Shown here piece after piece: positions 18,936 through 28,782 of a stretch of 64,000 nt of DNA (positions are counted from its first letter, which is position 1; each line of letters opens with the position of its first letter). The DNA comes from Thiopseudomonas denitrificans (lineage in GTDB: Bacteria > Pseudomonadota > Gammaproteobacteria > Pseudomonadales > Pseudomonadaceae), in the NCBI RefSeq assembly GCF_002866065.1, contig NZ_LNJZ01000002.1, positions 1 to 64,000 on the forward strand, in the 5' to 3' direction. The notes under the pieces were generated by a model. It had not been told where the DNA came from and searched no databases. It was given only the letters and a program-made list of their open reading frames with translations. Made by a program: the position numbers and the translations under genes.

Positions 18936-19904
18936 TTATTTGGCCCGGCGTATTTCCCGGGGCAGGCTTTCTTCGGCGTCCTTGAGCTGACGCTGGATTT
19001 CCCTGTCGGCCTGGGTGCGGGCCGGTGGCAACTCCAGGCGGTTATCTTTACCCAGCAGGCCGAAGCTGGCCTTGTTGAGCCAGGAGCGTGACGCCGGCTC
19101 TTTGTAGTTGGGGTTGAAGTTGTCTTCCCTGGCCAGTTTTTTGCTGCGTTTTTTGCCGCGCTTGGTCAGGCTGGCGTGCTCAGGATAGTTGGCCTGCAGG
19201 GTGGCCAGGCTGTCATCGGCCAGTTCGTCCAGCCCCAGAATGCGGTAGCTCTGGACCATGATGGCCAGACCGTCGGGTACGGCCGGAGTGCCCTGGAAGT
19301 TTTCGACGATGTAACGGCCACGGTTGAGGGCCGCGACATAGGCTTTGCGCTTGATGTAATAGCGGGCGGCGTGCACCTCATAGTCGGCCAGCAGGTTGCG
19401 GGCGTAGATCATGCGCTGCCTGGCATCGGGTGCGTACTGGCTGTTGGGATAGCGCTGGATGAGGCGGGCGAATTCGTTGTAGGAGTCGCGGGTGGCGCCG
19501 GGATCACGCTGGGTCATGTCCAGCGGCAGGAAGCGGGCAAGGATGCCACGGTCCTGTTCGAATGCTGACAATCCCCGCATGTAGTAGGCGTAATCGGCAT
19601 TTTCATGCTGCGGGTGCAGGCGGATGAAGCGGTCGGCAGTGGCGTTGACCGCTTCGTAATCACGGTTCTTGTAATGGGCGTACATCAGTTCCAGCTGTGA
19701 CTGTTCGGCATAGCGGCCAAACGGATAGCGTGATTCGAGCGCCTGCAGCTTGCGGATGGCGGATGAGAAGTTGTTCTTGTTCAGGTCGGTCTGGGCTTGC
19801 TCATAGAGCTCGCGTTCGCTGAGGTTTTCTTCGACAACCTTCTTGCCGGAGCAAGCGGCCAGGACAGTAAAAAGAGCCAGAAAAAGCAGGTGCTGTACGC
19901 GCAT
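18936..19904 (-). CDS. bamD: Outer membrane assembly lipoprotein BamD
   Basis: Lipoprotein of the BAM complex that inserts beta-barrel proteins. The 322-residue product has a lipoprotein signal (LAAC, Cys18) and TPR-like repeats across about 30-230 ([49 protein letters not shown]), the classic BamD core. A charged C-terminal extension of about 80 residues matches the longer BamD of pseudomonads. Divergent from rluD with a 249-bp gap, as in related genomes. Confidence 0.95.
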   Translation of the reverse strand: MRVQHLLFLALFTVLAACSGKKVVEENLSERELYEQAQTDLNKNNFSSAIRKLQALESRYPFGRYAEQSQLELMYAHYKNRDYEAVNATADRFIRLHPQHENADYAYYMRGLSAFEQDRGILARFLPLDMTQRDPGATRDSYNEFARLIQRYPNSQYAPDARQRMIYARNLLADYEVHAARYYIKRKAYVAALNRGRYIVENFQGTPAVPDGLAIMVQSYRILGLDELADDSLATLQANYPEHASLTKRGKKRSKKLAREDNFNPNYKEPASRSWLNKASFGLLGKDNRLELPPARTQADREIQRQLKDAEESLPREIRRAK

Positions 19905-20153
19905 GGTTCGGTTTCGCCTAAATCAAGAAGCGGGCTGGCGGTTGTCTGTCAGGAAGGACAGGCAAAAGTCCGCCTGACTGCAGCAGTTTGACAGCCGCCC
20001 TGTTATAGTTGCTCCCCCGCAAGCGTTGCGGGAAATGTGTGCATTTAACCATAACCTGCACGTGGAAACCAAAGGATTCGCAACCGGAGCGCGCATGATA
20101 TCGGCACAGGCCGGTTACCGGTGCTGTGCGGCCGCCCAGGAAACAGAAATTTT

Positions 20154-21125
20154 ATGTCGACAGTAACAGAACAGATTGAACTTGATGCCGTGGTACCGGA
20201 CGAGCTGGGCGGCCAGCGGCTGGACCAGGTGGCGGCGCAGGTGTTTGCCGATTTTTCCCGTTCGCGGCTGACCGGCTGGATCAAGGATGGCAGCCTGACC
20301 GTGGATGGCGGGCAGTTGCGCCCGCGTGACGCCGTATACAGCGGGGCACGGCTGCGCCTGCAGGCCACGCAGGAAGCCCAGGGCGAATGGCTGGCGCAGG
20401 ATATCGAGCTGGATGTGATCCATGAAGACGAGCACCTGCTGCTGATCAACAAACCCGCCGGGCTGGTGGTACATCCGGCTGCCGGGCATGCCAGCGGTAC
20501 GCTGCTCAATGCCTTGCTGCACCATGCACCACAGCTGCGCGAGGTGCCGCGTGCCGGAATCGTTCACCGGCTGGACAAGGACACCAGCGGCATCCTGATG
20601 GTGGCCAAGACCCTGCAGGCGCATACCCGGCTGGTGGAACAGTTGCAGGCGCGAACGGTAGGCCGTACCTATGAGGCGCTGGTCTGTGGTGTGGTCACCT
20701 CGGGCGGTACCATTGATGCGCCGATTGGCCGGCATCCGCAGCAGCGCCAGAAAATGGCGGTCAATGAAGGCGGTAAGCAGGCCGTCAGCCATTTCCGCGT
20801 GGTACAGCGCTTTCGCAGCTATACCCATGTGCGGGTGCAGCTGGAAACGGGCCGTACCCACCAGATTCGTGTGCACATGGCCCATGCCGGTTTTCCGCTG
20901 GTGGGTGACCCGCTGTATGGCGGGCGTTTCCGCATTCCGCCGGCGGCCAGCCCGACACTGGTGGAGGCGCTGAAGACTTTTCCGCGCCAGGCACTGCACG
21001 CCTGGAAGCTGGAGCTGGACCACCCGGCCACCGGCGAGCGCCGCAGCTGGCAGGTGGATCGCCCCGAGGACATGGACTGGCTGCTGCATCTGCTGGAAGA
21101 AGACGCACAGGACTTTGGTGCATGA
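20154..21125 (+). CDS. rluD: 23S rRNA pseudouridine synthase RluD
   Basis: Makes pseudouridines 1911, 1915 and 1917 in helix 69 of 23S rRNA. The 323-residue protein has an N-terminal S4 domain (about 17-75) and the catalytic RluA-type domain with HRLDKDTSG (138-146, catalytic Asp141) and LETGRTHQIRVHMAH. I chose the ATG at 20154 (MSTVTEQIEL) with AGGAAA upstream. It overlaps pgeF by four bases. Confidence 0.96.
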   Translation: MSTVTEQIELDAVVPDELGGQRLDQVAAQVFADFSRSRLTGWIKDGSLTVDGGQLRPRDAVYSGARLRLQATQEAQGEWLAQDIELDVIHEDEHLLLINKPAGLVVHPAAGHASGTLLNALLHHAPQLREVPRAGIVHRLDKDTSGILMVAKTLQAHTRLVEQLQARTVGRTYEALVCGVVTSGGTIDAPIGRHPQQRQKMAVNEGGKQAVSHFRVVQRFRSYTHVRVQLETGRTHQIRVHMAHAGFPLVGDPLYGGRFRIPPAASPTLVEALKTFPRQALHAWKLELDHPATGERRSWQVDRPEDMDWLLHLLEEDAQDFGA

Positions 21126-21859
21126 GGCTGCCGCATGACTGGCTTGAGCCGGGCTGGCCGGCTCCGGCCCGAGTGCGGGCCTGTTCGACGACCCGCAGTG
21201 CGGGCGACAGCCAGCCGCCATTTGATCGCTTCAATCTGGGTGATCATGTTGGTGATGACCCGCTGCAGGTGCAGGCCAACCGCAGCTGGCTGGCGCAGCA
21301 GCTGAATTGCAGCCCGGCCTGGCTGGAGCAGGTGCATGGTGTGGCGGTGGTCGAGGCGCGGCCCGCTGTGGTGGCCACTGCCGATGCCTGCTGGAGCCGT
21401 ACACCGGGCGTGGCCTGCACGATCATGACCGCAGATTGCCTGCCGGTGTTGCTGGCTGCCCGCGATGGCAGCTGTGTGGCAGCCGTGCATGCCGGCTGGC
21501 GCAGCCTGGCGGGTGGAGTACTGGAAAATACGCTGGCCGCCATGGCGGTGCCGCCGGATGCGGTGCTGGCCTGGCTGGGGCCGGCCATCGGGCCGGAGGT
21601 CTACGAGGTCGGTCCCGAAGTGCGTGATGCCTTTGTTGTCCGGCATGCGGCTGCTGAAGCTGCCTTTGTGCCCTCGGGCCGAGCCGGACACTGGCTGGCG
21701 GACTTGTACCGTCTGGCCCGTATCCGTCTGGCCGCTGCCGGAGTGCAGGCCGTGTATGGTGGCGGGTTTTGCACCCTGACGGATGAGCGTTTCTACTCCT
21801 ATCGCGGTGATGCGGTGACCGGGCGGCAGGCCAGCCTGATCTGGTTGCAGGATGAGTGA
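21122..21859 (+). CDS. pgeF: Peptidoglycan editing factor PgeF (YfiH/LACC1 family)
   Basis: Member of the DUF152/LACC1 family; the E. coli homologue removes wrongly incorporated L-serine from peptidoglycan precursors, and others act as multicopper-like polyphenol oxidases or purine nucleosidases. The 245-residue protein keeps the metal triad His72 (QVHG), Cys106 (TADCLP) and His123 (HAGWR). Translationally coupled to rluD by an ATGA overlap, the arrangement usual in gammaproteobacteria. Confidence 0.93.
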   Translation: MRLPHDWLEPGWPAPARVRACSTTRSAGDSQPPFDRFNLGDHVGDDPLQVQANRSWLAQQLNCSPAWLEQVHGVAVVEARPAVVATADACWSRTPGVACTIMTADCLPVLLAARDGSCVAAVHAGWRSLAGGVLENTLAAMAVPPDAVLAWLGPAIGPEVYEVGPEVRDAFVVRHAAAEAAFVPSGRAGHWLADLYRLARIRLAAAGVQAVYGGGFCTLTDERFYSYRGDAVTGRQASLIWLQDE

Positions 21860-21902
21860 GGGGCTGCGTTTGCAACGCCGGAATGGATCAGAAGGATGCA
21901 GG

Positions 21903-22589
21903 TTAGAACTTGTAACCCAGACCCAGCATGTACACGACGGGTTTGACGTCCAGCTTGACCTTGGCTGTCTGAGTGCCATCAAGAGCATCAACGCGGGCCT
22001 TGGTGCTCATGTCGATGTAACGGACCTGGCCGTTGAGCATCAGGTTGTCGGTCAGCATGTAGTCGGCACCGACCTGTGCTGCCCAGCCCCAGGTGTTCTG
22101 TACGCGCATGGCGCTGTAACCGCCGGATTTGTTGGCTTTTTCATTGAAGAACAGGGTGCGGTTGACGCCAAGGCCGACATAGGGCTGGAAGGCGGATGCC
22201 TTGTTCATCGGGTAGTAGACGGCGCTCAGGGTTGGTGGCAGGGCTTTAAACTTACCCAACTTGGAGTCTAACCCCATACCCTGTAAAGTTCCTTTTTGCT
22301 TGGCGGTCAGCTCAAAGGGGCTCGCGGCCAGCAGTTCGATACCGATGTGGTCGGTGACCATGTAGGCGAAGTTCAGGCCCAGCTGGGTGTCGTTGTTGAG
22401 AGTGGCTTTTGTTCCCGGAATTTTTTGGTTGCCGCTGAGCGGGTTTACCTTGATCTTTGAAGAACTTTCATTGGTGCTCAGATGAATCGCACCGGCACGA
22501 ACGATGATGTCACCGGCCTGGTGGGCGAAAGCGGCGGGAGTGGCTGCGGCGGTGGCCAGCAGGGTGGTAGCGATAAGGGTCTTGCGCAT
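21903..22589 (-). CDS. ompW: Outer membrane protein OmpW
   Basis: Eight-stranded beta-barrel for small hydrophobic molecules. The 228-residue product has a Sec signal (MRKTLIATTLLATAAATPAAFA) and OmpW landmarks: AGDIIVRAGAIHLSTN, a DTQLGLNFAYMVTDHIGIELLAASPF repeat region, and a C-terminal phenylalanine (LGLGYKF) recognised by the BAM complex. ATG at 22589 is chosen because the signal peptide begins there. A TTGAC-N4-GTCAA palindrome lies 80 bp upstream, in keeping with the FNR/ANR control known for ompW in other species. Confidence 0.93.
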   Translation of the reverse strand: MRKTLIATTLLATAAATPAAFAHQAGDIIVRAGAIHLSTNESSSKIKVNPLSGNQKIPGTKATLNNDTQLGLNFAYMVTDHIGIELLAASPFELTAKQKGTLQGMGLDSKLGKFKALPPTLSAVYYPMNKASAFQPYVGLGVNRTLFFNEKANKSGGYSAMRVQNTWGWAAQVGADYMLTDNLMLNGQVRYIDMSTKARVDALDGTQTAKVKLDVKPVVYMLGLGYKF

Positions 22590-22668
22590 TGTTATGCTCC
22601 ATAACGGGATAAGACAGGGGTTGAACCAGTAGTTGTGCGCAATCATATTCCCTGCTTTTCAAAGGTTA

Positions 22669-22682
22669 TTGACTCACGTCAA
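22669..22682. promoter_or_regulatory. ANR/FNR-like box upstream of ompW
   Basis: TTGACTCACGTCAA is a perfect palindrome of the form TTGAY-N4-RTCAA, centred about 86 bp upstream of the ompW start and about 130 bp upstream of fbp on the other strand. Oxygen-responsive control of ompW is known in enterics; control here is inference. Confidence 0.55.
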
Positions 22683-22805
22683 TTACCATGCTCACTACGT
22701 GGGCATTTCTGCCCTGTTCAGGAACCCATATCAACTTTTACGGCAGCTTTATGTGTCGAAAACGAGTAGAATTCACACATATCCTGTTTTTATGCTGAGG
22801 TCATC

Positions 22806-23822
22806 ATGTCTTCACGTACCACCCTGAGTCGTTTTCTGATTGAACAAACCCGTGCCCACCAGACACCTGCCGAGCTGCGCTTCCTGATTGAAGTAGTGGG
22901 ACGGGCCTGCAAGGTCATCAACTACCATATTGGCAAGGGTGAACTGGGCGGGGCGCTGGGCAATCAGGGTACCGAAAACGTCCAGGGCGAAATGCAGAAG
23001 AAGCTGGACGTGATTTCCAACGAGATCCTGCTGGAAGCCAACGAGTGGGGCGGGCACCTGGCCGGCATGGCGTCGGAAGAAATGGAAAAGCCCTACCAGA
23101 TTCCCGGCTGTTTTCCCAAGGGTTCCTACCTGCTTGTGTTTGACCCGCTGGACGGCTCCAGCAACATTGACATCAACGTCTCCGTGGGCACCATTTTTTC
23201 CGTACTGAGCTGTCCCGAGCGTGCCGATATCTGCGGCATCCTCGAGGACGAAGACTTCCTGCAGCCGGGCGTCAAGCAGGTTGCTGCCGGCTACGCCATC
23301 TACGGCCCGCAGACCATGCTGGTGCTGACCCTGGGCAATGGCGTCAAGGGCTTTACGCTGGACAGCGAGATGGGCTCGTTCGTGTTGACTCATGACAACA
23401 TGACCATTCCCGAGGCATCGGCGGAGTTTGGCATCAACATGTCCAACATGCGCCACTGGGAAGAGCCGGTACAACGCTATGTCAACGAAATGCTGGCCGG
23501 CAAGGAAGGCCCGCTGGGCAAGGATTACAACATGCGCTGGACGGCTTCCATGGTGGCTGACATTCACCGCATTCTGGTGCGTGGCGGCGTCTTCATGTAT
23601 CCATGGGACCGGCGCATGGACAAGGACAAGGGCAAGCTGCGCCTGATGTACGAAGCCAACCCGATGGCCATGATCGTCGAGCAGGCTGGCGGTGCCGCCA
23701 CCAATGGCCGGATCCGCATCATGGACGTGCGCCCGGAAAAACTGCACGAGCGTGTCCCCGTGTTCATGGGCTCGAAGCAGGAAGTCGAGCGCATCACCAA
23801 GTACCACAAAGAAAAGGCCTGA
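22806..23822 (+). CDS. fbp: Class I fructose-1,6-bisphosphatase
   Basis: Gluconeogenic phosphatase converting fructose-1,6-bisphosphate to fructose-6-phosphate. The 338-residue protein has the metal-binding [10 protein letters not shown] motif (113-122), followed by [11 protein letters not shown], and the substrate-site YVGSMV-equivalent region (RYVNEMLAG...[12 protein letters not shown]). Length matches the Pseudomonas enzyme. Monocistronic, with a strong palindromic terminator. Confidence 0.96.
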   Translation: MSSRTTLSRFLIEQTRAHQTPAELRFLIEVVGRACKVINYHIGKGELGGALGNQGTENVQGEMQKKLDVISNEILLEANEWGGHLAGMASEEMEKPYQIPGCFPKGSYLLVFDPLDGSSNIDINVSVGTIFSVLSCPERADICGILEDEDFLQPGVKQVAAGYAIYGPQTMLVLTLGNGVKGFTLDSEMGSFVLTHDNMTIPEASAEFGINMSNMRHWEEPVQRYVNEMLAGKEGPLGKDYNMRWTASMVADIHRILVRGGVFMYPWDRRMDKDKGKLRLMYEANPMAMIVEQAGGAATNGRIRIMDVRPEKLHERVPVFMGSKQEVERITKYHKEKA

Positions 23823-23840
23823 TTCTTTTTTGCAGTTTTC

Positions 23841-23866
23841 AAACACCCGGCGTACGCCGGGTGTTT
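23841..23866 (+). terminator. Terminator after fbp
   Basis: A perfect palindrome with 13-base half-sites (half-site AAACACCCGGCGT) starts 19 bp past the fbp stop. The A and T ends suit intrinsic termination in both directions. Confidence 0.8.
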
Positions 23867-23957
23867 GCTTTGGGCGCATGCCTGCGGTTGTGCGCGGCAT
23901 GCATGAACGGGCAACGCAAAATTTTCAGCAAGTATTGGCAACAAGGCAGGGTGATTG

Positions 23958-24395
23958 ATGAAGGTGTTGATTCAGCGGGTATCTGCGGCACGGGTCGAGG
24001 TGGCCGGGGAAACCGTTGGCGAGATCGGGCAAGGCGTGCTGGCGCTGGTCGGCCTTGAGCCGGAAGATGGCCGGTCGCAGCTGGAAAAAATGCTCAACAA
24101 GCTGCTCAATTATCGTATTTTTGCCGACAGCGAGGGGCGCATGAACTGCTCGCTCCGGGATATCAATGGCGGCTTGCTGCTGGTGTCCCAGTTTACGCTG
24201 GCGGCTGATACACGCAGTGGCCTGCGGCCGGGCTTCTCCACGGCGGCTGCGCCACAGTTGGCGGAGCAGCTGTTCGGGCAGTTTGTTGCCATGGCGCAAG
24301 AGGCCTGGCCACAGGTGGCAACCGGCAGTTTTGGTGCCGACATGCAGGTTAGCCTGACCAATGACGGGCCGGTGACCTTTTTGTTGCAGGTTTGA
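23958..24395 (+). CDS. dtd: D-aminoacyl-tRNA deacylase
   Basis: Hydrolyses D-amino acids, and glycine from tRNA-Ala, off mischarged tRNAs. The 145-residue protein carries the two family motifs, SQFTLAAD (77-84) and NDGPVT (135-140, with the cross-subunit Gly-cisPro). The start is ATG at 23958 with AGGG upstream; the TTG one codon earlier is less likely. It stands alone between the fbp terminator and a field of hairpin repeats. Confidence 0.95.
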   Translation: MKVLIQRVSAARVEVAGETVGEIGQGVLALVGLEPEDGRSQLEKMLNKLLNYRIFADSEGRMNCSLRDINGGLLLVSQFTLAADTRSGLRPGFSTAAAPQLAEQLFGQFVAMAQEAWPQVATGSFGADMQVSLTNDGPVTFLLQV

Positions 24396-24408
24396 CGTGG
24401 GTTGGCTT

Positions 24409-24674
24409 TGTGCGAATGAATTCGCACCTACGATTTAGGCGGAGCTTGGCGCTGGCCTTGTAGGTTCGAATTTATTCGAACTTTTTGCTGCAGGTTTAAC
24501 GTGGTTTTGCCGGGTGCTGTTTGTGCGAATGAATTCGCACGTGTGGCGGGGTTGGCTTTGTGCGAATGAATTCGCATCTACGCTGGAGCCGTGCCTGGTT
24601 TTTATGCGATAAAATTTACGTCGGCGGCGGAACCGGGTTTGATGCTGGGCTGTAGGTTCGAATTTATTCGAACA
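24409..24674. repeat. Cluster of five GTAGG-hairpin repeats
   Basis: Copies at 24409-24431 (-), 24460-24481 (+), 24522-24540 (-, flank lost), 24559-24581 (-) and 24652-24674 (+) fill the dtd-thiI gap. Plus-oriented copies have GTTCGAA stems and minus-oriented copies have GTGCGAA stems. The tract 24396-24794 holds no gene besides these and the thiI promoter region. Confidence 0.9.
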
Positions 24675-24733
24675 CCCCGTGGCGGCCGCGGAAATACGCT
24701 TGGCAGAATGCGCGCGACAAGTCGCATCCGGCA

Positions 24734-24755
24734 GCGGGATTTGCTATAATCCCGC
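24734..24755 (+). promoter_or_regulatory. Candidate thiI promoter -10 inside a palindrome
   Basis: A perfect TATAAT at 24745-24750 lies 45 bp before the thiI ATG, inside the inverted repeat GCGGGAT ... ATCCCGC (24734-24755). The -35 region is weak, so the call rests on the -10 hexamer and position. Confidence 0.45.
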
Positions 24756-24794
24756 CTCTTTTTTGCTTGTCAAGCCTTTGTCGACCCTGTCCCC

Positions 24795-26249
24795 ATGAAG
24801 TTCTTTGTCAAACCCTTTGCTGAAATCACCATCAAGAGCCGTCCGGTGCGCCGCCAGTTCATACTGCAGCTGGGCCGCAACATCCGTAACGTGCTCAAGG
24901 ATCTGGACCCTGAAATCCGCACGTCTGGCGAGTGGGACAATATTGATGTGGTCAGCAGCCTGACCGACCCGGCACTGCAGCAACAACTGGTCGAACGCAT
25001 GCGTCACCTGCCCGGCATTGCCCACTTTTATCAGGTGCTGGACTTCGACCTGCCTGACAGCATGCAGGACATTGCCGATCGCTGCGCCGAGCACTATGCG
25101 CCGCTGCTCAAGGACAAGGAATTTGCCGTGCGCTGCAAGCGGGTGGGCAAACATGAATTCACCTCGATGGACGTCGAGCGCGAAGTCGGCAGCCTGCTGC
25201 GTCAGCAGTGTGGCGCTGCCGGTATCAGGTTGAACCGGCCGGATGTCGAGGTGCGGCTGGAAATCCGCCATCGCCGTCTGCTGGTCGAGTTCAACCGCCA
25301 GGAAGGGTTGGGCGGCTATCCGCTGGGCTCGATCGAGCAGGCACTGGTACTGATGTCCGGCGGCTTTGACTCCACCGTTGCCGCCTACCAGCTGATGCGC
25401 CGTGGCCTGCTGACTCATTTCTGCTTCTTTAATCTGGGTGGCCGTGCCCACGAGTTGGGCGTGATGGAAGTGGCGCAGTTTTTGTGGCAGAAATTTGGCC
25501 GCTCGCACCGCACCCTGTTCATCAGCGTGCCCTTTGAAGAAGTGCTGGGCGACATTCTGCAAAACGTGGACAACAGCCAGATGGGGGTCATTCTCAAGCG
25601 CCAGATGCTGCGTGCGGCGGAAAAAGTGGCCGACAATCTGCATCTGGACGTGCTGGCGACCGGTGAGGCGATTTCCCAGGTCTCCAGCCAGACGCTGATT
25701 AACCTGTCGGTGATCGACAAGGCGACCGACAAGCTGGTGCTGCGTCCGCTGGTGGCTGCGCACAAACAGGACATTATCAACACCGCCGAGGCGATCGGCA
25801 CTGCCGAGTTTGCCAAGCACATGCCGGAGTATTGCGGCGTGATCTCGGTGAATCCGACCACCAAGGCCAAGCTGGGGCGGATTGTCCACGAAGAGGAGAG
25901 CCTTGACCGGCAGCTGCTGGAGCGGGCGGTGGCCCGTGCCCGCTTTGTCACTGTCGACAAATTGCTGGAAGAATTGAGTGAAGACGTGCAGGTGGAGATG
26001 GTCAGCGAAGCGCTGCCCGGCCAGGTGGTGATCGACATCCGTCACCCGGACGAAACCGAGGATGCACCGCTGGCGCTTGATGGCATCGAGCAGATCAGCC
26101 TGCCGTTCTATGCCGTCAACAGCAAGTTTGGCGAGCTGGACAGCAACCGCCAGTACCTGCTGTATTGCGACAAGGGTGTGATGAGCCGCCTGCATGCCCA
26201 TCACCTGCTGCATGAAGGGCATACCAATGTGAGGGTTTATAGGCCCTGA
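24795..26249 (+). CDS. thiI: tRNA 4-thiouridine synthase ThiI with rhodanese domain
   Basis: Makes 4-thiouridine at tRNA position 8 and supplies sulfur for the thiazole of thiamine. The 484-residue protein has an N-terminal ferredoxin-like and THUMP region (about 1-165), the PP-loop SGGFDST (188-194) and a C-terminal rhodanese domain with the persulfide Cys458 (YLLYCDKG). Presence of the rhodanese domain matches gammaproteobacterial ThiI. ATG at 24795. Confidence 0.96.
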   Translation: MKFFVKPFAEITIKSRPVRRQFILQLGRNIRNVLKDLDPEIRTSGEWDNIDVVSSLTDPALQQQLVERMRHLPGIAHFYQVLDFDLPDSMQDIADRCAEHYAPLLKDKEFAVRCKRVGKHEFTSMDVEREVGSLLRQQCGAAGIRLNRPDVEVRLEIRHRRLLVEFNRQEGLGGYPLGSIEQALVLMSGGFDSTVAAYQLMRRGLLTHFCFFNLGGRAHELGVMEVAQFLWQKFGRSHRTLFISVPFEEVLGDILQNVDNSQMGVILKRQMLRAAEKVADNLHLDVLATGEAISQVSSQTLINLSVIDKATDKLVLRPLVAAHKQDIINTAEAIGTAEFAKHMPEYCGVISVNPTTKAKLGRIVHEEESLDRQLLERAVARARFVTVDKLLEELSEDVQVEMVSEALPGQVVIDIRHPDETEDAPLALDGIEQISLPFYAVNSKFGELDSNRQYLLYCDKGVMSRLHAHHLLHEGHTNVRVYRP

Positions 26250-26271
26250 CTGGCTTTTGTTTGTTGTGTTT

Positions 26272-26378
26272 GCAGCTTCGGGGTATGGGTCTGCAAACAC
26301 GCCGCAAGTACATCCATGTAGGCTCTTCAACGCCATCCATGGCGTTGCAAGGTTTGCCAACCCATACCCCGAAGCTGC
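26272..26378 (+). repeat. Large inverted-repeat element B (ATCCAT-core family)
   Basis: A 107-bp element: 27-nt outer arms (GCAGCTTCGGGGTATGGG pairing with CCCATACCCCGAAGCTGC) enclose hairpins TACATCCATGTA (26309-26320) and CAACGCCATCCATGGCGTTG (26328-26347). It begins 22 bp after the thiI stop. Core conserved with A and C; arms unrelated in sequence. Confidence 0.88.
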
Positions 26379-26457
26379 TTTCGGTATCCTGCAATACGCA
26401 AGCACGTCAGGGCCGGGTGGAGATGGAAAGAGTCTGCGGCGGGAACGGATTTGATCA

Positions 26458-26561
26458 GCCGGTCTGTTGCATATGGAGTAAAGCCTCGGCGGCAAGGATG
26501 CCGCCGTGGAGCCTACATGGATGTATTCACGGCGACTTTACGGAATATGCAACAGACCGGC
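26458..26561 (-). repeat. Large inverted-repeat element C (ATCCAT-core family)
   Basis: A 104-bp element in the opposite orientation to B and 79 bp from it. A 17-bp perfect terminal pairing (GCCGGTCTGTTGCATAT with its complement) continues to about 26 nt. On the minus strand the core again reads TACATCCATGTA, then a GGCTC stretch, then a hairpin CGGCGGCATCCTTGCCGCCG. Elements B and C are the main content of the 367-bp thiI-typA gap. Confidence 0.88.
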
Positions 26562-26616
26562 ATGACACAGAATTTATTGATACAAGAATCGACAATTTAA
26601 CCTAGAGAAAACCATT

Positions 26617-28431
26617 GTGATTGAGAAACTGAGAAACATTGCCATCATCGCCCACGTGGACCATGGCAAAACCACCCTGGTTGATGCCCTGCTGCGTGCT
26701 TCCGGCACCTTGGACCGCAAGGAGCTGGAATCCGATCGTGTGATGGACTCCAACGACCAGGAAAAAGAGCGCGGCATCACCATTCTGGCGAAGAACACCG
26801 CGATCAAATGGAACGACTACGCCATCAACATCGTTGACACCCCCGGCCACGCCGATTTTGGTGGCGAGGTGGAGCGCGTACTGAGTATGGTGGACTGTGT
26901 ACTGCTGGTGGTCGATTCTATCGACGGCCCCATGCCACAGACCCGCTTCGTCACCCAGAAAGCCTTCCAGGCCGGTCTCAATCCGATTGTGGTGGTCAAC
27001 AAGATCGACCGCCCCGGCGCGCGTCCTGACTGGGTGATCGACCAGGTATTCGACCTGTTCGACAACCTTGGCGGCAGCGATGAGCAGCTTGACTTCCCGA
27101 TTGTCTATACCAGCGCACTGAACGGTATTGCCGGCATGGACCCGTCCGAAATGGCGGACAACATGGACCCGCTATTCCAGGCCATTGTTGAGTATGTCCA
27201 GCCGCCCAAAGTGGACGTGGACGGCCCCTTCCAGATGCAGGTTTCCGCACTGGACTACAACAACTTCCTCGGCGTGATCGGCGTTGGCCGCATCACCCGC
27301 GGCAAGATCAAGACCAATACCCCGGTCACTGCCATCGGTACCGATGGCAAGAAGCGTAATGGTCGCATCCTGAAAGTCATGGGCCACCATGGCCTGCAGC
27401 GGGTGGAAGTGGAAGAAGCACAGGCCGGTGATATCGTCTGCATCAGCGGCTTTGAGCCACTGTTCATCTCCGATACCCTGTGTGACCAGCAGCACGTTGA
27501 AGCGCTGCCACCGCTGACAGTCGACGAGCCGACCGTAAGCATGACCTTCCAGGTCAATGACTCGCCTTTTGCCGGCAAGGAAGGCAAGTACGTCACCAGC
27601 CGCAACCTCAAGGAGCGCCTGGAAAAAGAGCTGCTGCACAACGTGGCCCTGCGTGTTGAAGAAACCGGCGACCCCGACAAGTTCAAGGTCTCCGGTCGTG
27701 GCGAGCTGCACCTGTCGGTACTGATCGAGACCATGCGCCGCGAAGGTTTCGAGCTGGCCATTTCCCGCCCCGAAGTGATCATCAAGGAAGAGGATGGTGT
27801 CAAACAGGAGCCGTTCGAGTTCGTCATTTTCGATATCGAGGAAGATCACCAGGGCCCGATCATGGAACAGATCGGCCTGCGCAAGGGTGATCTGAAAGAC
27901 ATGGTGCCGGACGGCAAGGGCCGCATCCGCCTGGAATATGAGATTCCGGCCCGCGGCCTGATCGGTTTCCGCAACCAGTTCATGACCATCACCTCCGGCA
28001 CCGGCATCCTGACCAGCACTTTCAGCCACTATGGCCCGATCAAGAGCGGCGAGATGTCCAGCCGCCTCAACGGTGTGCTGGTCTCCATGGCCAGCGGCAA
28101 GGCGCTGAGCTACTCGCTGGAAACCCTGCAGGACCGCGGCAAGCTGTTCCTGTCACCCGGTGACGAGATCTACGAAGGCCAGCTGGCCGGCATCCATGCC
28201 CGCGACAACGATATGGTGGTCAACCCGACCAAGGCCAAGAAACTCGACAACATGCGTGCTTCCGGCAAGGACGAAACCATCGCGCTGGTGCCGCCGGTGC
28301 GTTTCACGCTGGAGCAGGCGCTGGAGTTCATCGAGGATGACGAACTGGTCGAAGTCACGCCGGTGTCCATTCGCCTGCGCAAGAAGCTGCTGACCGAAAG
28401 CGACCGCAAGCGTGCCGATCGTAGCAAGTAA
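26617..28431 (+). CDS. typA: Translational GTPase TypA/BipA
   Basis: Ribosome-binding GTPase of the EF-G family acting in stress and ribosome assembly. The 604-residue protein has the G1 loop [10 protein letters not shown] (12-21), the switch regions ([21 protein letters not shown]), [10 protein letters not shown] (G4), EF-G-like domains III and V and the TypA-specific C-terminal domain. The start codon is GTG at 26617 ([11 protein letters not shown]), with no ATG nearby and only a weak GAGA upstream. A terminator follows. Confidence 0.96.
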   Translation: MIEKLRNIAIIAHVDHGKTTLVDALLRASGTLDRKELESDRVMDSNDQEKERGITILAKNTAIKWNDYAINIVDTPGHADFGGEVERVLSMVDCVLLVVDSIDGPMPQTRFVTQKAFQAGLNPIVVVNKIDRPGARPDWVIDQVFDLFDNLGGSDEQLDFPIVYTSALNGIAGMDPSEMADNMDPLFQAIVEYVQPPKVDVDGPFQMQVSALDYNNFLGVIGVGRITRGKIKTNTPVTAIGTDGKKRNGRILKVMGHHGLQRVEVEEAQAGDIVCISGFEPLFISDTLCDQQHVEALPPLTVDEPTVSMTFQVNDSPFAGKEGKYVTSRNLKERLEKELLHNVALRVEETGDPDKFKVSGRGELHLSVLIETMRREGFELAISRPEVIIKEEDGVKQEPFEFVIFDIEEDHQGPIMEQIGLRKGDLKDMVPDGKGRIRLEYEIPARGLIGFRNQFMTITSGTGILTSTFSHYGPIKSGEMSSRLNGVLVSMASGKALSYSLETLQDRGKLFLSPGDEIYEGQLAGIHARDNDMVVNPTKAKKLDNMRASGKDETIALVPPVRFTLEQALEFIEDDELVEVTPVSIRLRKKLLTESDRKRADRSK

Positions 28432-28449
28432 GCGCGATTGATGCGCCAG

Positions 28450-28478
28450 AAAGCCGGGCCTGCACAGCCCGGCTTTTT
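28450..28478 (+). terminator. Rho-independent terminator after typA
   Basis: A 9-bp stem (AAGCCGGGC with GCCCGGCTT) and 7-nt loop run directly into T6, 19 bp past the typA stop. Confidence 0.92.
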
Positions 28479-28577
28479 TGTACATGCGCGAAAAGCCCGA
28501 AGCTGGCCAGTGTTGTGCGCACATGCCGGATGCAGGCTATACTCGGGACAAACAGTTGCCAACACCGGAGGGCGGCC

Positions 28578-28774
28578 ATGCATGTTTCATCTGCCAGCCA
28601 TGCTTATACCCCTTATGCCCATGTGTCTGTCCGGCAGCCTGAAGATGCTGAAAAAACGACGGGTTTTACGGCGAATCGGCAAGCGGACAAATCCAAAAGC
28701 GAGCCGTGCAGGACTATCAGAATGTTGCCAGTGACCACTCCAGCAATAGTGGCAGTCTGTTGTTGCTTGCTTAG
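28578..28774 (+). pseudogene. Small ORF, apparently frameshifted
   Basis: An ATG at 28578 has a good upstream signal (GGAGG, 6 nt spacing) and opens MHVSSASHAYTPYAHVSVRQ, low-complexity Ser/Pro/Tyr-rich. In that frame it runs past a basic stretch and ends at 28778 in an unconvincing Cys/Leu-rich tail. A one-base shift near 28700 would instead give VQDYQNVASDHSSNSGSLLL and a stop at 28774, which looks more like natural protein. I suspect a small hypothetical gene with a frameshift, or a base error; function unknown. Confidence 0.35.
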
Positions 28775-28782
28775 GTAGTTCC

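Noticed and set aside
24744-26495. 583-codon minus-strand frame over thiI
   Set aside because: It is antisense to thiI and runs through repeat elements B and part of C; composition is shadow-like, rich in H, Q and V.
14209-26561. Interpretation of elements A-C as integron attC sites
   Set aside because: No R'/R'' core (GTTRRRY / RYYYAAC) at the ends, no integrase and no cassette-like genes were seen. Only the principle of structure over sequence is similar.
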